Shown: piece after piece, positions 52,301 through 62,201 of the stretch
Numbering within the stretch: position 1 is the stretch's first letter
Layout: every line of letters begins with the position of its first letter
Source: Exobasidium rhododendri
Taxonomy: Eukaryota; Basidiomycota; Exobasidiomycetes; Exobasidiales; Exobasidiaceae
Assembly (NCBI GenBank): GCA_026210745.1
Contig: CP110630.1
Location: 6,076,001-6,140,000, forward strand
Length of the DNA: 64,000 nt
Direction: 5' to 3'
The notes under the pieces: generated by a model
The model's input: only the letters and a program-made list of their open reading frames with translations
What the model was told of the DNA's origin: nothing
Database searches by the model: none
Made by a program: the position numbers and the translations under genes

Positions 52301-53008
52301 ATGTCGACGACTTATCTCACAAGCCGTGTCTTGCGACGGAAGCTGCCCTTGGTCGATCGCTTTTTCGTTCGAGAAAGCCGAGCTCAAGGGTCGACTCGAC
52401 CGATCAATCCGGAACCTTTCAAGCCTTACAAGAGTCCCAGCACCGGTCGCTGGCTACCTCCTCGACTTAGTCTACGGCGTCAAGCACAACTGGGGAAAGA
52501 GGCGTACAAGGCGGGAAGATTTGTGGAGCTGACCGAGTTCGTTCAAAGTAATGGAAATCTGGAAGGTGTCAAGATTGGAAAGATGAAGGCTAGAATCGAC
52601 GAGTTGGCAGTCGTGGCAGAGAAGAAAGCCGAGGTGAAGGAGGCAGCAGCTCTGGACAAACTGGACGATGCAATCGGGGGAGTGAAGAGGACTGCAAGGG
52701 AAGAGCAGAAGAAGGCGCTACAGCTGGCAAGAGCTTTGGCAGCCACAAGAGGCCCTTACACTGGTAGATCCCTGCAGCGAATCTTCAAGGGAACGAGAGC
52801 GGAAAGATTTGCAGCGCCGAAGAAATTTGCAACCAAGGAGAAGCTCTCGACGATGGACAAGACAGTGGAGGCATGGCGTAAGGTGAGCAAGAGAGCCCAT
52901 AGACTGGTGCGTTGCTCTTTCTACACTCTATTGACAATGTTTGTGGATCTCCTTACACAGTCACGAGCAGAGGCAAAGTACAAAGTTCGCCCATCATTGC
53001 CATTTTAG
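52301..53008 (+). CDS. Mitochondrial large-subunit ribosomal protein mL59 (MRPL25-type)
   Basis: Fungus-type mitochondrial ribosomal protein. Exons 52301-52906 and 52961-53008 in my preferred model; 217 aa. The N-terminal block GRWLPPRLSLRRQAQLGKEA matches the Arg-rich RW.PP..S.RR..L motif of the family. Lys/Ala/Glu helices follow, and a conserved-looking GPYTGRSLQRIFKGTRAER. The intron (54 bp) is a multiple of three without stops, and a second donor at 52883 would give a 78-bp intron, also in frame, so three in-frame products are possible. The preferred end reads HRLSRAEAKYKVRPSLPF. The assignment is moderate: motif-based, with no search. Confidence 0.65.
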   Translation: MSTTYLTSRVLRRKLPLVDRFFVRESRAQGSTRPINPEPFKPYKSPSTGRWLPPRLSLRRQAQLGKEAYKAGRFVELTEFVQSNGNLEGVKIGKMKARIDELAVVAEKKAEVKEAAALDKLDDAIGGVKRTAREEQKKALQLARALAATRGPYTGRSLQRIFKGTRAERFAAPKKFATKEKLSTMDKTVEAWRKVSKRAHRLVRCSFYTLLTMFVDLLTQSRAEAKYKVRPSLPF

Positions 53009-53135
53009 TATGCGAAGACGCTCTGTATCATCATCACCATCACCATCATCAAATATAGTGTATATTTCAACGTAAGAACATATCGCATCGTCAATTCAAC
53101 CCACTTTGGATGCTGTTCAAGACGTTTGAATTCGA

Positions 53136-56100
53136 TCAATAAGTCGACTTCTTTTTTGGTGTGTCAGCAAAGAGGCTGCGAATGAGGCTGACGACCTCTG
53201 CTTTGGTATAGTCGACGAGAGCGCCTGCCTCAAAGTAGAGGAATTCGATGTCGACGAGAGAGCCTGTCAAGATTTCAGCCAAATACGACGCCTTGAACCA
53301 GCTAGGGACAAAGAGGGCGACGATTGACTGCAAGGGGGGGGGGAAAGGTACGATAAAAAGTCAGAGAAGGGGGGGGGGGGATTTTTAGCCACTGCATACT
53401 TCTCGACACTCCTTCGAGACCGGCTGCCACTACACTTACATTTTCGCTCTCTGGCTTGCTCTCGTCTAGGAAGATGTGCTCCAAGTCACCCAGACTCTTG
53501 AGCAGGTTTGCTAACTTTTCGCTTTCGATCTCACTGATATCTTCCAGTGAGATAATGTCCATGAACACTCGACAGAGGATCCCGTCGACGAGCTTCCCCA
53601 TTGCGCTCAAGAAGGATGATCTGGTCAGGACTGACTTCCAGGCGGACTGCAGTTGTTTCAATGTGAACTGCACCTGCTTGAGAGATCGTTGACAAGCTTG
53701 AAATCTGCCATCTTCGTACGTTCTAGAGAAGCCGTCTGCATCGATCAAGCAGTCCATCAGCATCTTGTGTTGTAATAGTAGCTGGCTGTCGAATGTCCGT
53801 CTGCCAAGCGCCAGTGTTAGTTGAGCTTGCATCTTGAAGTCGACAAAGTGACTGCTGCTGCCCCCCTGCCTCTGATTCTGAATAGGCTCCCAACGCGCTT
53901 GCAATCGTTGAAATTCCTTGCCAATGTAGCTACAATCATTGGCAAATTGCATGGCAAGGGAAGGGACATTGGCAAGAGTATCTGCATGTCCAACAGGTAG
54001 CAACGCTCGATGCATGTCCATGATATCATTGAGAGCAAAGATGAGATAGTCGATGTCTAGTGCCTCGCTCTGGCCTTCGGAGTGGATGGCTTCGATGTCC
54101 CCTAAGACTTCCTCGATGAGGCTGATCAACGACGCACTTCTCTGCGAGATGACGCACCCCTCCTTTGCTTGAAGCATCGAGGGGACCGACTTTCGGGGTA
54201 TTAATGATGCCCTATCCTCCTCTCTAATCTGCGTCTCAGCTCTCTTCGACAGGTTTGGTGCTAGAATCTTATCGACTGAGCCGCCTTGTCCTTTCTGGCT
54301 GATCGAGATTATCTCCTGGGTGGACAGTCCCCAAGCATCTTCATCCTCTCCGTTGTCGTCGTCTTCTTTGTGCTCCTGTCCTTTTTTGCTGGGCTGTACA
54401 GTGTCTCCACCCGGCGCAGTAAGCACAGCGACCTTGTTGTCTAAGATACTCTGTCTCTTTCTACTTATCGCTTCTTTCTCCTGTTTCGAAAGTCCCCAAG
54501 CATCGTCGTCGTCGTCATCATCATCGTCGTCATTACTAAGATAAGCATGATCTTCATTACTGCCAAGCGGCGCGTGGCCCTTCTCTGATATGGTTGGAGC
54601 AGCGCTTCTGTCTGTCAATGCACTTTGTCGCTTCCTGCTTGCAGCGTCACCGTCCTGCGCCGAAAGTCCCCAAGCATCATCTTCGTCTTCATCTCCACCG
54701 TCTTGCGCATGACTGGGTTGAGCTGTATCCTCTACAGTCGCTCTTGATGGACCCATCGTCGTTGATCTTTCCACCAGCATACTCTTCCTTTTTCTTTCGA
54801 TGGCTTCCGTTTCAAGTGTCGAAAGGCCCCATGCGTCATCGTCATCTTCTTCCTCGTCTCCTTCCGCAACGGCCGCTTGTTGCAGAGAACTTTTGTGCTG
54901 CTTCTCTTGAGCATTCTGATAAGCTTGAAAGGCAGCAGCCATGTCACCTCTCATACTGGCCCTCTTCTCCGCTCTTTCTACCTTTTCCGCTTCCGACAGT
55001 CCCCAAGCGTCTTCATCGACGTCCTCTTCCAGATCCAGCGATTCCATCAAGGCATCGTACTGTGCCTTGTCAGGTCCCGACGAGGTGGATGTCGAAGGGT
55101 CGGCCGCTACATCGTCATCGAAGCCCCAGGAAATATCATTCCCGTCTTCGTCATCTGGCAGCGGACCGCTTCCCAGCTCGTCCTTTGGCTTTACCACTCT
55201 TCTTCCTCCCAAAGCTGACCTCTTCTGCCGGGATTTTCCAGAAGAGGAAAGGTCTCTTTGCAGCTCTGTGGAAGACGAGGGACGCACTGTTTCATCTTTT
55301 CGGGAGGGTGGAGTATTACCTCTGTCTCTATTGCCACTGCCACTGCCACTGCCATTACCATTGCCATGGCCGCCATTCCCCTTCGTTGCTGCGTAAGTGC
55401 TGTTCGCCTCGCTCGGCGATACCTGGTCCTGCTGTAGATGCTCCTTGATCTCTTGCGGTATTTGCACTTCGATCTCAACTTCAATCTCTACAGCCTGCCA
55501 ACCTTCACCAACTTCTCTAAGCAGCAACTCCCGTGCCCTCCTTCTCAGCTGTATGCCCAAATACTTCATGTAATTCTTTCGAATATTCTGTGCCCATTCA
55601 TACAGCTCTTGTGCCTCATCGCGAAGTCCATCCTGTAAGAAATTGGCCTGCAAGAGAGATTCGTAGACCTTTAGGGCTCCTTGTGAAGTTTGGCTCAGAT
55701 TGGGAATGACTCTGGATGCTATCGGCTTATCGAATCGTGTTGGAAGTGTTCCTTTGAAGTACTCTAATAGAGGGGACAAGATGCCCGGCACGAAGACCTT
55801 AGAGAAAGTGAAGGTAGAGTTGGATGCCTGTGGCGCTGCCGCGAGCAACCGGCGCGGCAGGTATTCGAGAAGCTCGATTAAGGCTGCAACACAGTCGCAA
55901 GGCTTATCCTCTCCGTCGCTCCTGACTACCTGCCAAGCCCCGTCACTCTCGTTCTGCACTACCCAAGAGCTTCTATCCTTGAGGATGGGAATCAGGATTT
56001 GGTGGTTGATGTCGTTCGCCAACTTCTCCAAGAGAGCCTTCAATTCAGATCGGCTCTCCAGAGTCTCCAGCAGCTGGGATAGACTTGTTTCGTCAATCTT

Positions 56101-56832
56101 GAGGAACATCAAGCCACCTTCTGCACGAACAACGACGTGTTCACTCCAAGCAGATGCAAGACGCTGCTTTACACCCTCTTTTGCCCTTTCCAATCTACTC
56201 CCTAGCTCTCGCATTGCAGCAGGAGGTGTACTGCCCGATCTAGCAACCCACCGAAAATCATCCCCTTCTTTGCTGGTTGACTCTCTCGAATGTACACCTC
56301 GAATACCGAGAAGCGACGCCTTGTCGTCGGCCTCTTGAATCGTCGAAGCTAGATCTTCTGCATCCAACGGAGAGCGTTCCAGCCTTCCTTCCAGCGCTTC
56401 CAGAGCAAAGACAGCATCACGCATCAGAACAGCCACCTTGTAGGCCCTCTTCTGCCTTTCCAGATTCCGTTGAGCATTGATGTACTGTGCCAAGGTGTCC
56501 AAGACAACCTCCCCGGAGACATCTTCCCCTTTTCCATGCCTTTCCAATGCTTCCACTTGATCCCGAACATTGCTTACTTTTTGCTGAACATTCACAGCTT
56601 GGAAGGTCTGCTTACTGATTAGGTCTCTGCTCTCTGAAGAGGAGACAGTCGCTTCGATGCTCTTCTCCAACGTGTCAATATGAGCGGAGAGGAGATGAAG
56701 TTGATCAGTCAGGGCCAATCTGGGAGCATTGTGAGTGCCTGACCCCGAAGCTGATGGTTCGCCTTCCTCCTCCGAGGCGACGCCTATGTTGAGCTTCCTG
56801 AGTAGCGTCGGAAGAGAAGAAGTCGAAGCCAT
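53136..56832 (-). CDS. DSL1: ZW10/DSL1-like vesicle tether with acidic Trp-motif repeats
   Basis: ER-side tethering subunit for COPI vesicles (Dsl1 in yeast, ZW10 in animals). Exons 56832-53440 and 53327-53136 (112-bp intron); 1194 aa. The N-terminal half is helical (HLLSAHIDTLEKSIEATVSS, LAQYINAQRNLERQ, LELLEYLPRRLL-type LIELLEYLPRRLLAA, LYEWAQNIRKNYMKYLG). The C-terminal half (IDYLIFALNDIMDMHRAL, MQFANDCSYIGKEFQRLQ, SWFKASYLAEILTGSLVDI) matches ZW10. Between them, residues about 560-850 contain one WGFDDD and five DAWGLS motifs, each after an acidic run and followed by a basic KRxS helix, with spacing of 54-58 residues. Yeast Dsl1 carries acidic Trp motifs in its lasso loop that bind COPI; the repeats here are probably an expanded version. 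Confidence 0.82.
54326..55135 (-). repeat. Five-fold coding repeat in ZW10/DSL1
   Basis: Diverged tandem repeat units of about 160-174 bp. On the plus strand each is marked by cccc-a/t-agc/gcgtc (Trp-Gly-Leu-Ser reversed) near 54328, 54494, 54668, 54827 and 55001, with a sixth degenerate unit (WGF) near 55123. Each unit encodes an acidic run, DAWGLS, and a basic Lys/Arg-rich end. Confidence 0.8.
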
Positions 56833-56958
56833 CCTGTAGCATTGCCTCCCCGCCTTCCTTGATCAAATGAGGAACAGACGAGAGCAAAGCTCATTACCAC
56901 CTTCCTTGGACGCTACTGAGAGCCCCACCACTCTCCTCTCTTGTCGCTCTTACATAGC

Positions 56959-56964
56959 ACGTGT
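56959..56964. promoter_or_regulatory. CACGTG E-box upstream of ZW10/DSL1
   Basis: Palindrome 127 bp upstream of the minus-strand ATG at 56832, in the 248-bp gap behind RPN9. Seen directly; function inferred. Confidence 0.4.
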
Positions 56965-57080
56965 ATAATTCCACATTGTGGAGGAGCAGAGGACGATGAT
57001 GATGGCAATCAGATTTTCAAGTGTAAAAGTACGATTACAATACATGTGAGGGAGAACAGGACAGAAGATGTGATGGCAGA

Positions 57081-58395
57081 CTAGGCAGTGATAAAGAGCT
57101 CGGCTGCGAAGGGTGCGGCGTATCAATAGTCAGCATAAAGGGAAACAATACGAGAATCTCATACATGCTCTCTACTCACGAGTTTGACCTTTGACGAACT
57201 CGGCTACTTCTTCAACTCGACTGACCCAAGCATTCAATCTGGATTGCAGTGCTTCAATCTGTCGCTTGTCTAAAACTCTAGGTTGGACCCAAGTGATGCG
57301 AGCCAACTGTGCGTGCTGGTCGAGGGTTCCCTTGATGAGTTTCAGTGAGAGAGCCTTCATGACGAGGTGCTCTACCTCGTCTCTCGGCAGCCTTGTCTCA
57401 ACGGCAATTGTTTCAAAGGACAGCGTCCTATCGGTGCTGGCTCTTCGGAACACGCTTTCTATCAGCGCCATCAGGCAGATCTTCTGTCGAAGAAAGGGCT
57501 GATTCTCCGCCAAGATAGGTTCCGAAGAAAGGTGAGGAATTAAGCTTTCGAATCTACCAATGTCGCCTGAGTTAAAGGAGAAAAGCAATGTCGAGAGCCA
57601 AGCATGTGAAGAAGTATCTAGTGAAGTGAGGATGGGATGAAGAAGAAGCTCTCCAAAGTTGTAGATGGTGTCGCCGAGCAGCGCTGACAGTGCTAAATCT
57701 CGAGCACGTTGCACTCGATCATCCAACTTCAGATCTACTTCCACATCGATGCATGCCAAGTAAAGCAGTGAATTCTTGTAGTACGATGCATACTCAGCCT
57801 TTGTCTGCGTATCAAATAAAGAAGGTTGGGTAAGAATTTGTGCATTTATGACAATTGCATTTCGCTTAGAGACGGCCTTCCTCACCTTGTAGAAATCACC
57901 GCAAACACGGTAGTAACTAGCGTGCACTCCCTTCTCAACTGTATTGAACGTGTCCAGGATCTTTCCACATTGGTCCATAGCCAGCTTTGTTCCGTCCACG
58001 TCTCCCAAGATCAGTTTGAAGTGCGCTGCCTCCATCTTGACGAAGACAAAAGCTTCCTGTGAATCTGGATTGTCGACTGCCTCGGCTAGCTTTTCCAGAA
58101 ATTGCAAAGCCGAAGCAGGCTCAGAGTACTGCTTTGAGGCGATGATCGCAAGTGCTACGAGCCTCAAGTGACTGATTCGATGACTGAAGTTGTCGATGAA
58201 ATTGTTGTATAAGTCAAGTCGTTGTGTGCCATTCGCTGAAGAGGGATGGGACATAAAAGATTCGACAGCTTGAGTGAGTTGAAACCATAGCTTTTTGGAG
58301 TGTAGTGTACGAAATTTGGCATAGAAGGGTTGTAGATCTTCGGGAGCCTTAGCGGCTGCCGTCTCCAGCCAGTTCTCTTCCAAGTCGATGTCCAT
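57081..58395 (-). CDS. RPN9: 26S proteasome regulatory subunit RPN9 (PSMD13)
   Basis: PCI-domain subunit of the proteasome lid. Exons 58395-57180 and 57103-57081 (76-bp intron); 412 aa from ATG 58395 (MDIDLEENWL). Helical TPR-like repeats (LDLYNNFIDNFSHRISHLRLVALAI, EAFVFVKMEAAHFKLILGD, YYRVCGDFYKVRKAV) lead to the PCI region: FNSGDIGRFESLIPHL, LRQKICLMALIESVFRR, ISFETIA-type LSFETIAVETRLPRDEVEHLVMKAL, and the highly conserved ITWVQPRVLDKRQI. The short last exon ends PELFITA; without splicing the end would be RE. It is divergent to the PalB-type calpain with 295 bp between starts. Confidence 0.93.
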
Positions 58396-58522
58396 TATGA
58401 ATGTATTGATTGTGATGGGAAGATCGGTCAAGGTACGCTGAAAAACCGTCTGCTAGTGTCTCTCTTGATCGTCAACCTCTAGAAGGACGCTCGCTGCTCT
58501 GTCAACGCGCGGCCCAACACTT

Positions 58523-58528
58523 CACGTG
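58523..58528. promoter_or_regulatory. CACGTG E-box between RPN9 and PalB/RIM13
   Basis: TCACGTGG in the divergent gap, 127 bp from the RPN9 ATG and 163 bp from the calpain ATG. Seen directly; function inferred. Confidence 0.45.
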
Positions 58529-58690
58529 GCTACCTGTGCGCTCGGACCAGCATGAGATCCATTTCTGTGATTTCGGAAGGAGGGGGTTAGGGGAGTATTG
58601 AGGAGTGACCCGCTGAGTGAGTGACCATCGCTACGAACCGAGATCCTCGTCCTCGAATCGTCTGCCTCTTGGTACCACAACCGTCCATGC

Positions 58691-61030
58691 ATGACCTCAC
58701 TGTCTCTTCAGAAAAGACAGGATGAAGCGCAAGATCTCACCAATCGGGGCGTGAGTTCAGAATTCGAGAGGGACTACTCGACGGCGTTTCAATGTTACGT
58801 GAGAGCGGGGGAATTGTACCTGGGGCTGATGAGGGATAATGCGGTAGGCGTGCAAGTATCCTCACGTTGGAAGGCAGCGGCGGAAAAGGTCCTTTCCCGA
58901 GCAGAGAAGATCAAGCAGATCAAGACGGATGTAAAAATAGTGGAAAGAAGATTACTGAGTGAGGAAGAGCAGGCAAGAGCCATTGAAGGCGGTTCCTTTG
59001 TCGACTCCACCAATTTACCAGAATGGAACGAGAAATTCATTCAGCCTGGACCGTTGAGCGCGGCGAGACCTCAGCCTTTGCTTTCTACAAAACAAGAAGA
59101 GCGTAATGGGAGATACCAGCGACGCAGTGATAATACGGAGTGGGCCAGGCACGCCCTCTACGACACTGAGCGACCTCTAAGAGGCAGCCAGATTGTTCAG
59201 AGAATTGTGACAGACTGCAGCTTTGTTGCTGCTTTGGAAGTGGCTGCCGAGCACGATTCGAAGTGGAAGACAAATCTCGCTCATGCACCTCTGTATCCCA
59301 AGAGCGAGAGCGGGTATCCAGTCTGGAGTGATTCAAGCATTCACAACGTCAAGATACGTTTCAATGGAAAGGACCGTTGCGTGAGTGTCGATGAAAGTAT
59401 TCCCTGCTACCCCGATGGAACTCCAATCTGTGCGACTGGCATCGTCGGCGACAGACTTCATATCTGGCCTTCTTTACTGGAAAAGGCATACATTAGCTTG
59501 CGAGGAGGCTACCATTTTGCAGGCTCTAATTCTTCCATTGACTTGCACGCTCTTACCGGCTGGGTCCCCGAACAAATCGGCTTTCAACATGCTGGCTTTC
59601 AGCGAGAGAAGGCGTGGGAAAGAGTCAAGGACAATTACGAGAAGGGGATTCTCTTGATCACAGCTGGAACGACGAAAGATATGGAGGGGAAGACGCTGCT
59701 TGGGCAAGCTGACCTGATCGATTCGCACAACTACGCGGTAGTCGACCTACAGGAGGACGACGGAAATCGATGGCTGATTTTGATGAATCCTTGGGAGACC
59801 GGACCAAATCGAGAGATTATCAAGATGAGCTGGAGTGAGGCATGTGCTCGACTAGATTCGCTCTATCTGAACTGGTCCCCTGACATATTCCAATGTTCAC
59901 GTACTTGGCACGGCACTTGGAGAGACGACTCAATGCAGAATGCTTCGATACATGTAATGGCAAAGGAAGCAAGCGAGATTTGGCTTCTCCTCACTCGACA
60001 TATCACTCAATCTAGACAGACCGCAACAGAATGGATTGCTCTTCATGTCTTTGGCTCGCATGATGACCCCACTCCTCAGAAGGAGACTGGGGTATACGTG
60101 GACAGTAGTCATACGCTCGTTCGCGTTCAGGTCAAGCCGGGAGCACGCAGAATCACTGCCTCTCGACAAGGTGGGACAGGTCAAGCAACTTTCACCCTCT
60201 TCGCCTACTCGATTTATGATTTCTGCCTGCAGGATATACCGATCACGCCCTACCCTCACTCGTACCCCATTAGAGGGCAATGGAGTAGGAAGACGGCGGG
60301 AGGCAATGCGACACACTCTACGTTTCTTCACAACCCGCAGTACGTTCTCAGAATGTCCGCGCGAACTAATCTTCAGATCATCTTGGACACCAGCAAAGAG
60401 ATAGCAGTGCAAGTGGCTTTGATCTGGTCTCAGGGAAAGCGAGTAAGTCAGATTACCCAAGGAGACATTGTAGCTTCCAGTGGCACCTACAACTACGGTC
60501 TGGCCATAGCAGAAGCAAAGGACATCAAACCAGGCCTCTACACGCTGATCGTCAGCACATTTGAGACGGGAAAAGTGGGCGAATTCGGAGCTCAACTTAA
60601 GACAGATCAGCCATGTCAAGTCGACCCATTACCACCGGAAGGAGCTGGAATGTTCCGCCATCGTTTGTATGATCGCTGGCAAATCGAAAGCGCTCGAGGC
60701 AGTCCAAAGCATTCGACGTACTTCCTCAATCCCACTTTTGAAATCACCGTAGATCGAAGTAGTCTATTCATTTTCCGTCTCTCGGTCACACGGGCTACTG
60801 CTGCTCAAGTTCGGCCACAAATCAATGTTGCCATCTTCACAAAGTCAGAAAGGCGTGAAGTCGTTAGTTCAGGACCTTACTCAGATCCGCCTTGTGGTGT
60901 GTCGATTGATGAGACGAGATTGGAAGCGGGAGATTACCTTGTAGTCGTCTCTACGTATGATGCAGGAGTTGCGGCCGACTTCACTCTAGACGTCTACTCG
61001 GATCGACGCATCGTGTACCACAAGCTTTGA
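58691..61030 (+). CDS. RIM13: PalB/RIM13-type calpain-like cysteine protease
   Basis: Protease of the Pal/Rim alkaline-pH pathway; it works on ESCRT-III at endosomes to process the PacC/Rim101 factor. Single exon, 779 aa. The N-terminal MIT-like helices (RDYSTAFQCYVRAGELYLGL) should bind ESCRT-III. The catalytic triad is present: Cys in TDCSFVAALE (about 176), His in DSHNYAVVDL (about 346), Asn in LMNPWE (about 366). Usual calpain RIVTDCSFVA context is kept, so the enzyme is predicted active. Two C-terminal C2-like beta-sandwich domains follow (from about 395 and about 660: RGQWSRKTAGGNATHSTF, and YDRWQIESARGSPKHSTYF). ATG 58691 is the first in frame. Confidence 0.93.
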   Translation: MTSLSLQKRQDEAQDLTNRGVSSEFERDYSTAFQCYVRAGELYLGLMRDNAVGVQVSSRWKAAAEKVLSRAEKIKQIKTDVKIVERRLLSEEEQARAIEGGSFVDSTNLPEWNEKFIQPGPLSAARPQPLLSTKQEERNGRYQRRSDNTEWARHALYDTERPLRGSQIVQRIVTDCSFVAALEVAAEHDSKWKTNLAHAPLYPKSESGYPVWSDSSIHNVKIRFNGKDRCVSVDESIPCYPDGTPICATGIVGDRLHIWPSLLEKAYISLRGGYHFAGSNSSIDLHALTGWVPEQIGFQHAGFQREKAWERVKDNYEKGILLITAGTTKDMEGKTLLGQADLIDSHNYAVVDLQEDDGNRWLILMNPWETGPNREIIKMSWSEACARLDSLYLNWSPDIFQCSRTWHGTWRDDSMQNASIHVMAKEASEIWLLLTRHITQSRQTATEWIALHVFGSHDDPTPQKETGVYVDSSHTLVRVQVKPGARRITASRQGGTGQATFTLFAYSIYDFCLQDIPITPYPHSYPIRGQWSRKTAGGNATHSTFLHNPQYVLRMSARTNLQIILDTSKEIAVQVALIWSQGKRVSQITQGDIVASSGTYNYGLAIAEAKDIKPGLYTLIVSTFETGKVGEFGAQLKTDQPCQVDPLPPEGAGMFRHRLYDRWQIESARGSPKHSTYFLNPTFEITVDRSSLFIFRLSVTRATAAQVRPQINVAIFTKSERREVVSSGPYSDPPCGVSIDETRLEAGDYLVVVSTYDAGVAADFTLDVYSDRRIVYHKL

Positions 61031-61103
61031 GATGTACGTTAATCGGGTAGTAGAGTAGCTGATATACAATCCTGTGCTGGCTCGCCATTGAGAGATCTTC
61101 GTC

Positions 61104-62201
61104 TCAAGAGATGTTGCCTTGACTGGAAGACAGAATAATGAGCGCCGTTGCAAAGATGGCGAGAGCAATGACGATCTCCACGATGTGTACCACGCTGATC
61201 CAGAAAATTAGCAATGAGGGGCTCGTAAGCTAACATCTCCACTTTTGCAACCGCCCTTTTTTCAATTCTAGACTCACCGGCTGCTGTGTGCCTTTTTTGC
61301 AGAAGAAGCGTCATGCCATTTCATTCGATTCTGTAACCCTTCTTCTGGCTCTTGAGAAGAACAGAGTCTATCGGCATCTTGTAGAGCTCTGATGCATCGC
61401 ATGTAGTCTACATGACCAATGATAAGAGCGACGACAGCCAAGGCGAAAAATACAACGCCTAGTGCTTTTGACAGAGCAGGATCGGTATCAAGGATATCTT
61501 TTCGTGAGGTGACATTTATCACCTCATCACTGCTGCTCGAGGCTGCCATGACGATCTGAGATGAGACAGCACTGGACGCTGATGTAGCATAGAGCTTCGA
61601 TTGGTATAGGAGGTGCTTCCGAAGAGCTTTTTTGCTCAGTGCTGCAGCATAGCGGCGAGATGTGTCACTCAGAGCTAGCGTGACGTTCCTGATGTCGTCG
61701 TCTTCATCCTCGTTCGGGGGACAGTCGCTTACAAAGACACGGAGTCGTAGACGGAGGAATAGAGCGATAGAGGCAATGCAGAGAAAGGAGGACAGTCGCA
61801 ACCAGCTAAAGTACGTTCTCTCTCGAGCTGATGATCAACTCGTTGTTGTCAGTAACACACTAGTGAAGAGCACACACATCCGTCTACTTACCCAGAAAGT
61901 CCCTTGAACTTTCCGCAGAAGTGAGAGACGATCGTTCGTCACTGATTGCTGGCTCGGTCTCACTTGCTTGCGATGCTTGTGCGTTATTCTTAGTCTTGCT
62001 TGTGGGTTGGGTGATACCTGATGTCGTTTGTAGATCTGCAGGCAGTTGCTGCCTTGCCTTGCCATTAGTAATCGGACTCGGCACAGGAGACATGGCACGA
62101 GGATGTGTATTGGGTATGTATAGTGCCAGTCGCCGTGTCGTATTGAGGTGCGAGCTAGGTCCTGAGGGAGAAGCCTGAATGCCGTTCTCTCTTGTCGCCA
62201 T
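61104..62201 (-). CDS. DUF202 integral membrane protein
   Basis: Three-helix membrane protein of unknown function. Exons 62201-61892, 61827-61278, 61194-61104; introns 64 and 83 bp; 316 aa. Residues 1-100 are Ser/Thr/Pro-rich. The junction of exons 1 and 2 forms FLARERTYFSWLRLSSFL, the DUF202 signature (ARERT.xWLRxS), entering the first helix. The second helix is ALGVVFFALAVVALIIGHV, and the third, from exon 3, is VVHIVEIVIALAIFATALIIL. A Ser-rich loop of about 90 residues between helices 1 and 2 is longer than in bacterial members. The domain also forms the membrane part of VTC polyphosphate proteins, but no SPX or catalytic domain is present here. Confidence 0.85.

Noticed and set aside
53340-53385. 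Two G runs (about ten each) on the plus strand, considered as G-quadruplex elements
   Set aside because: They are the C-rich polypyrimidine stretches of the ZW10/DSL1 intron; only two runs, so a four-strand fold is not supported.
54594-55448. 284-codon plus-strand frame opposite the ZW10/DSL1 repeats
   Set aside because: It mirrors the repeated minus-strand coding sequence; composition (His/Pro/Leu-rich) is what the complement of acidic and Ser codons gives, and the minus-strand protein continues on both sides.
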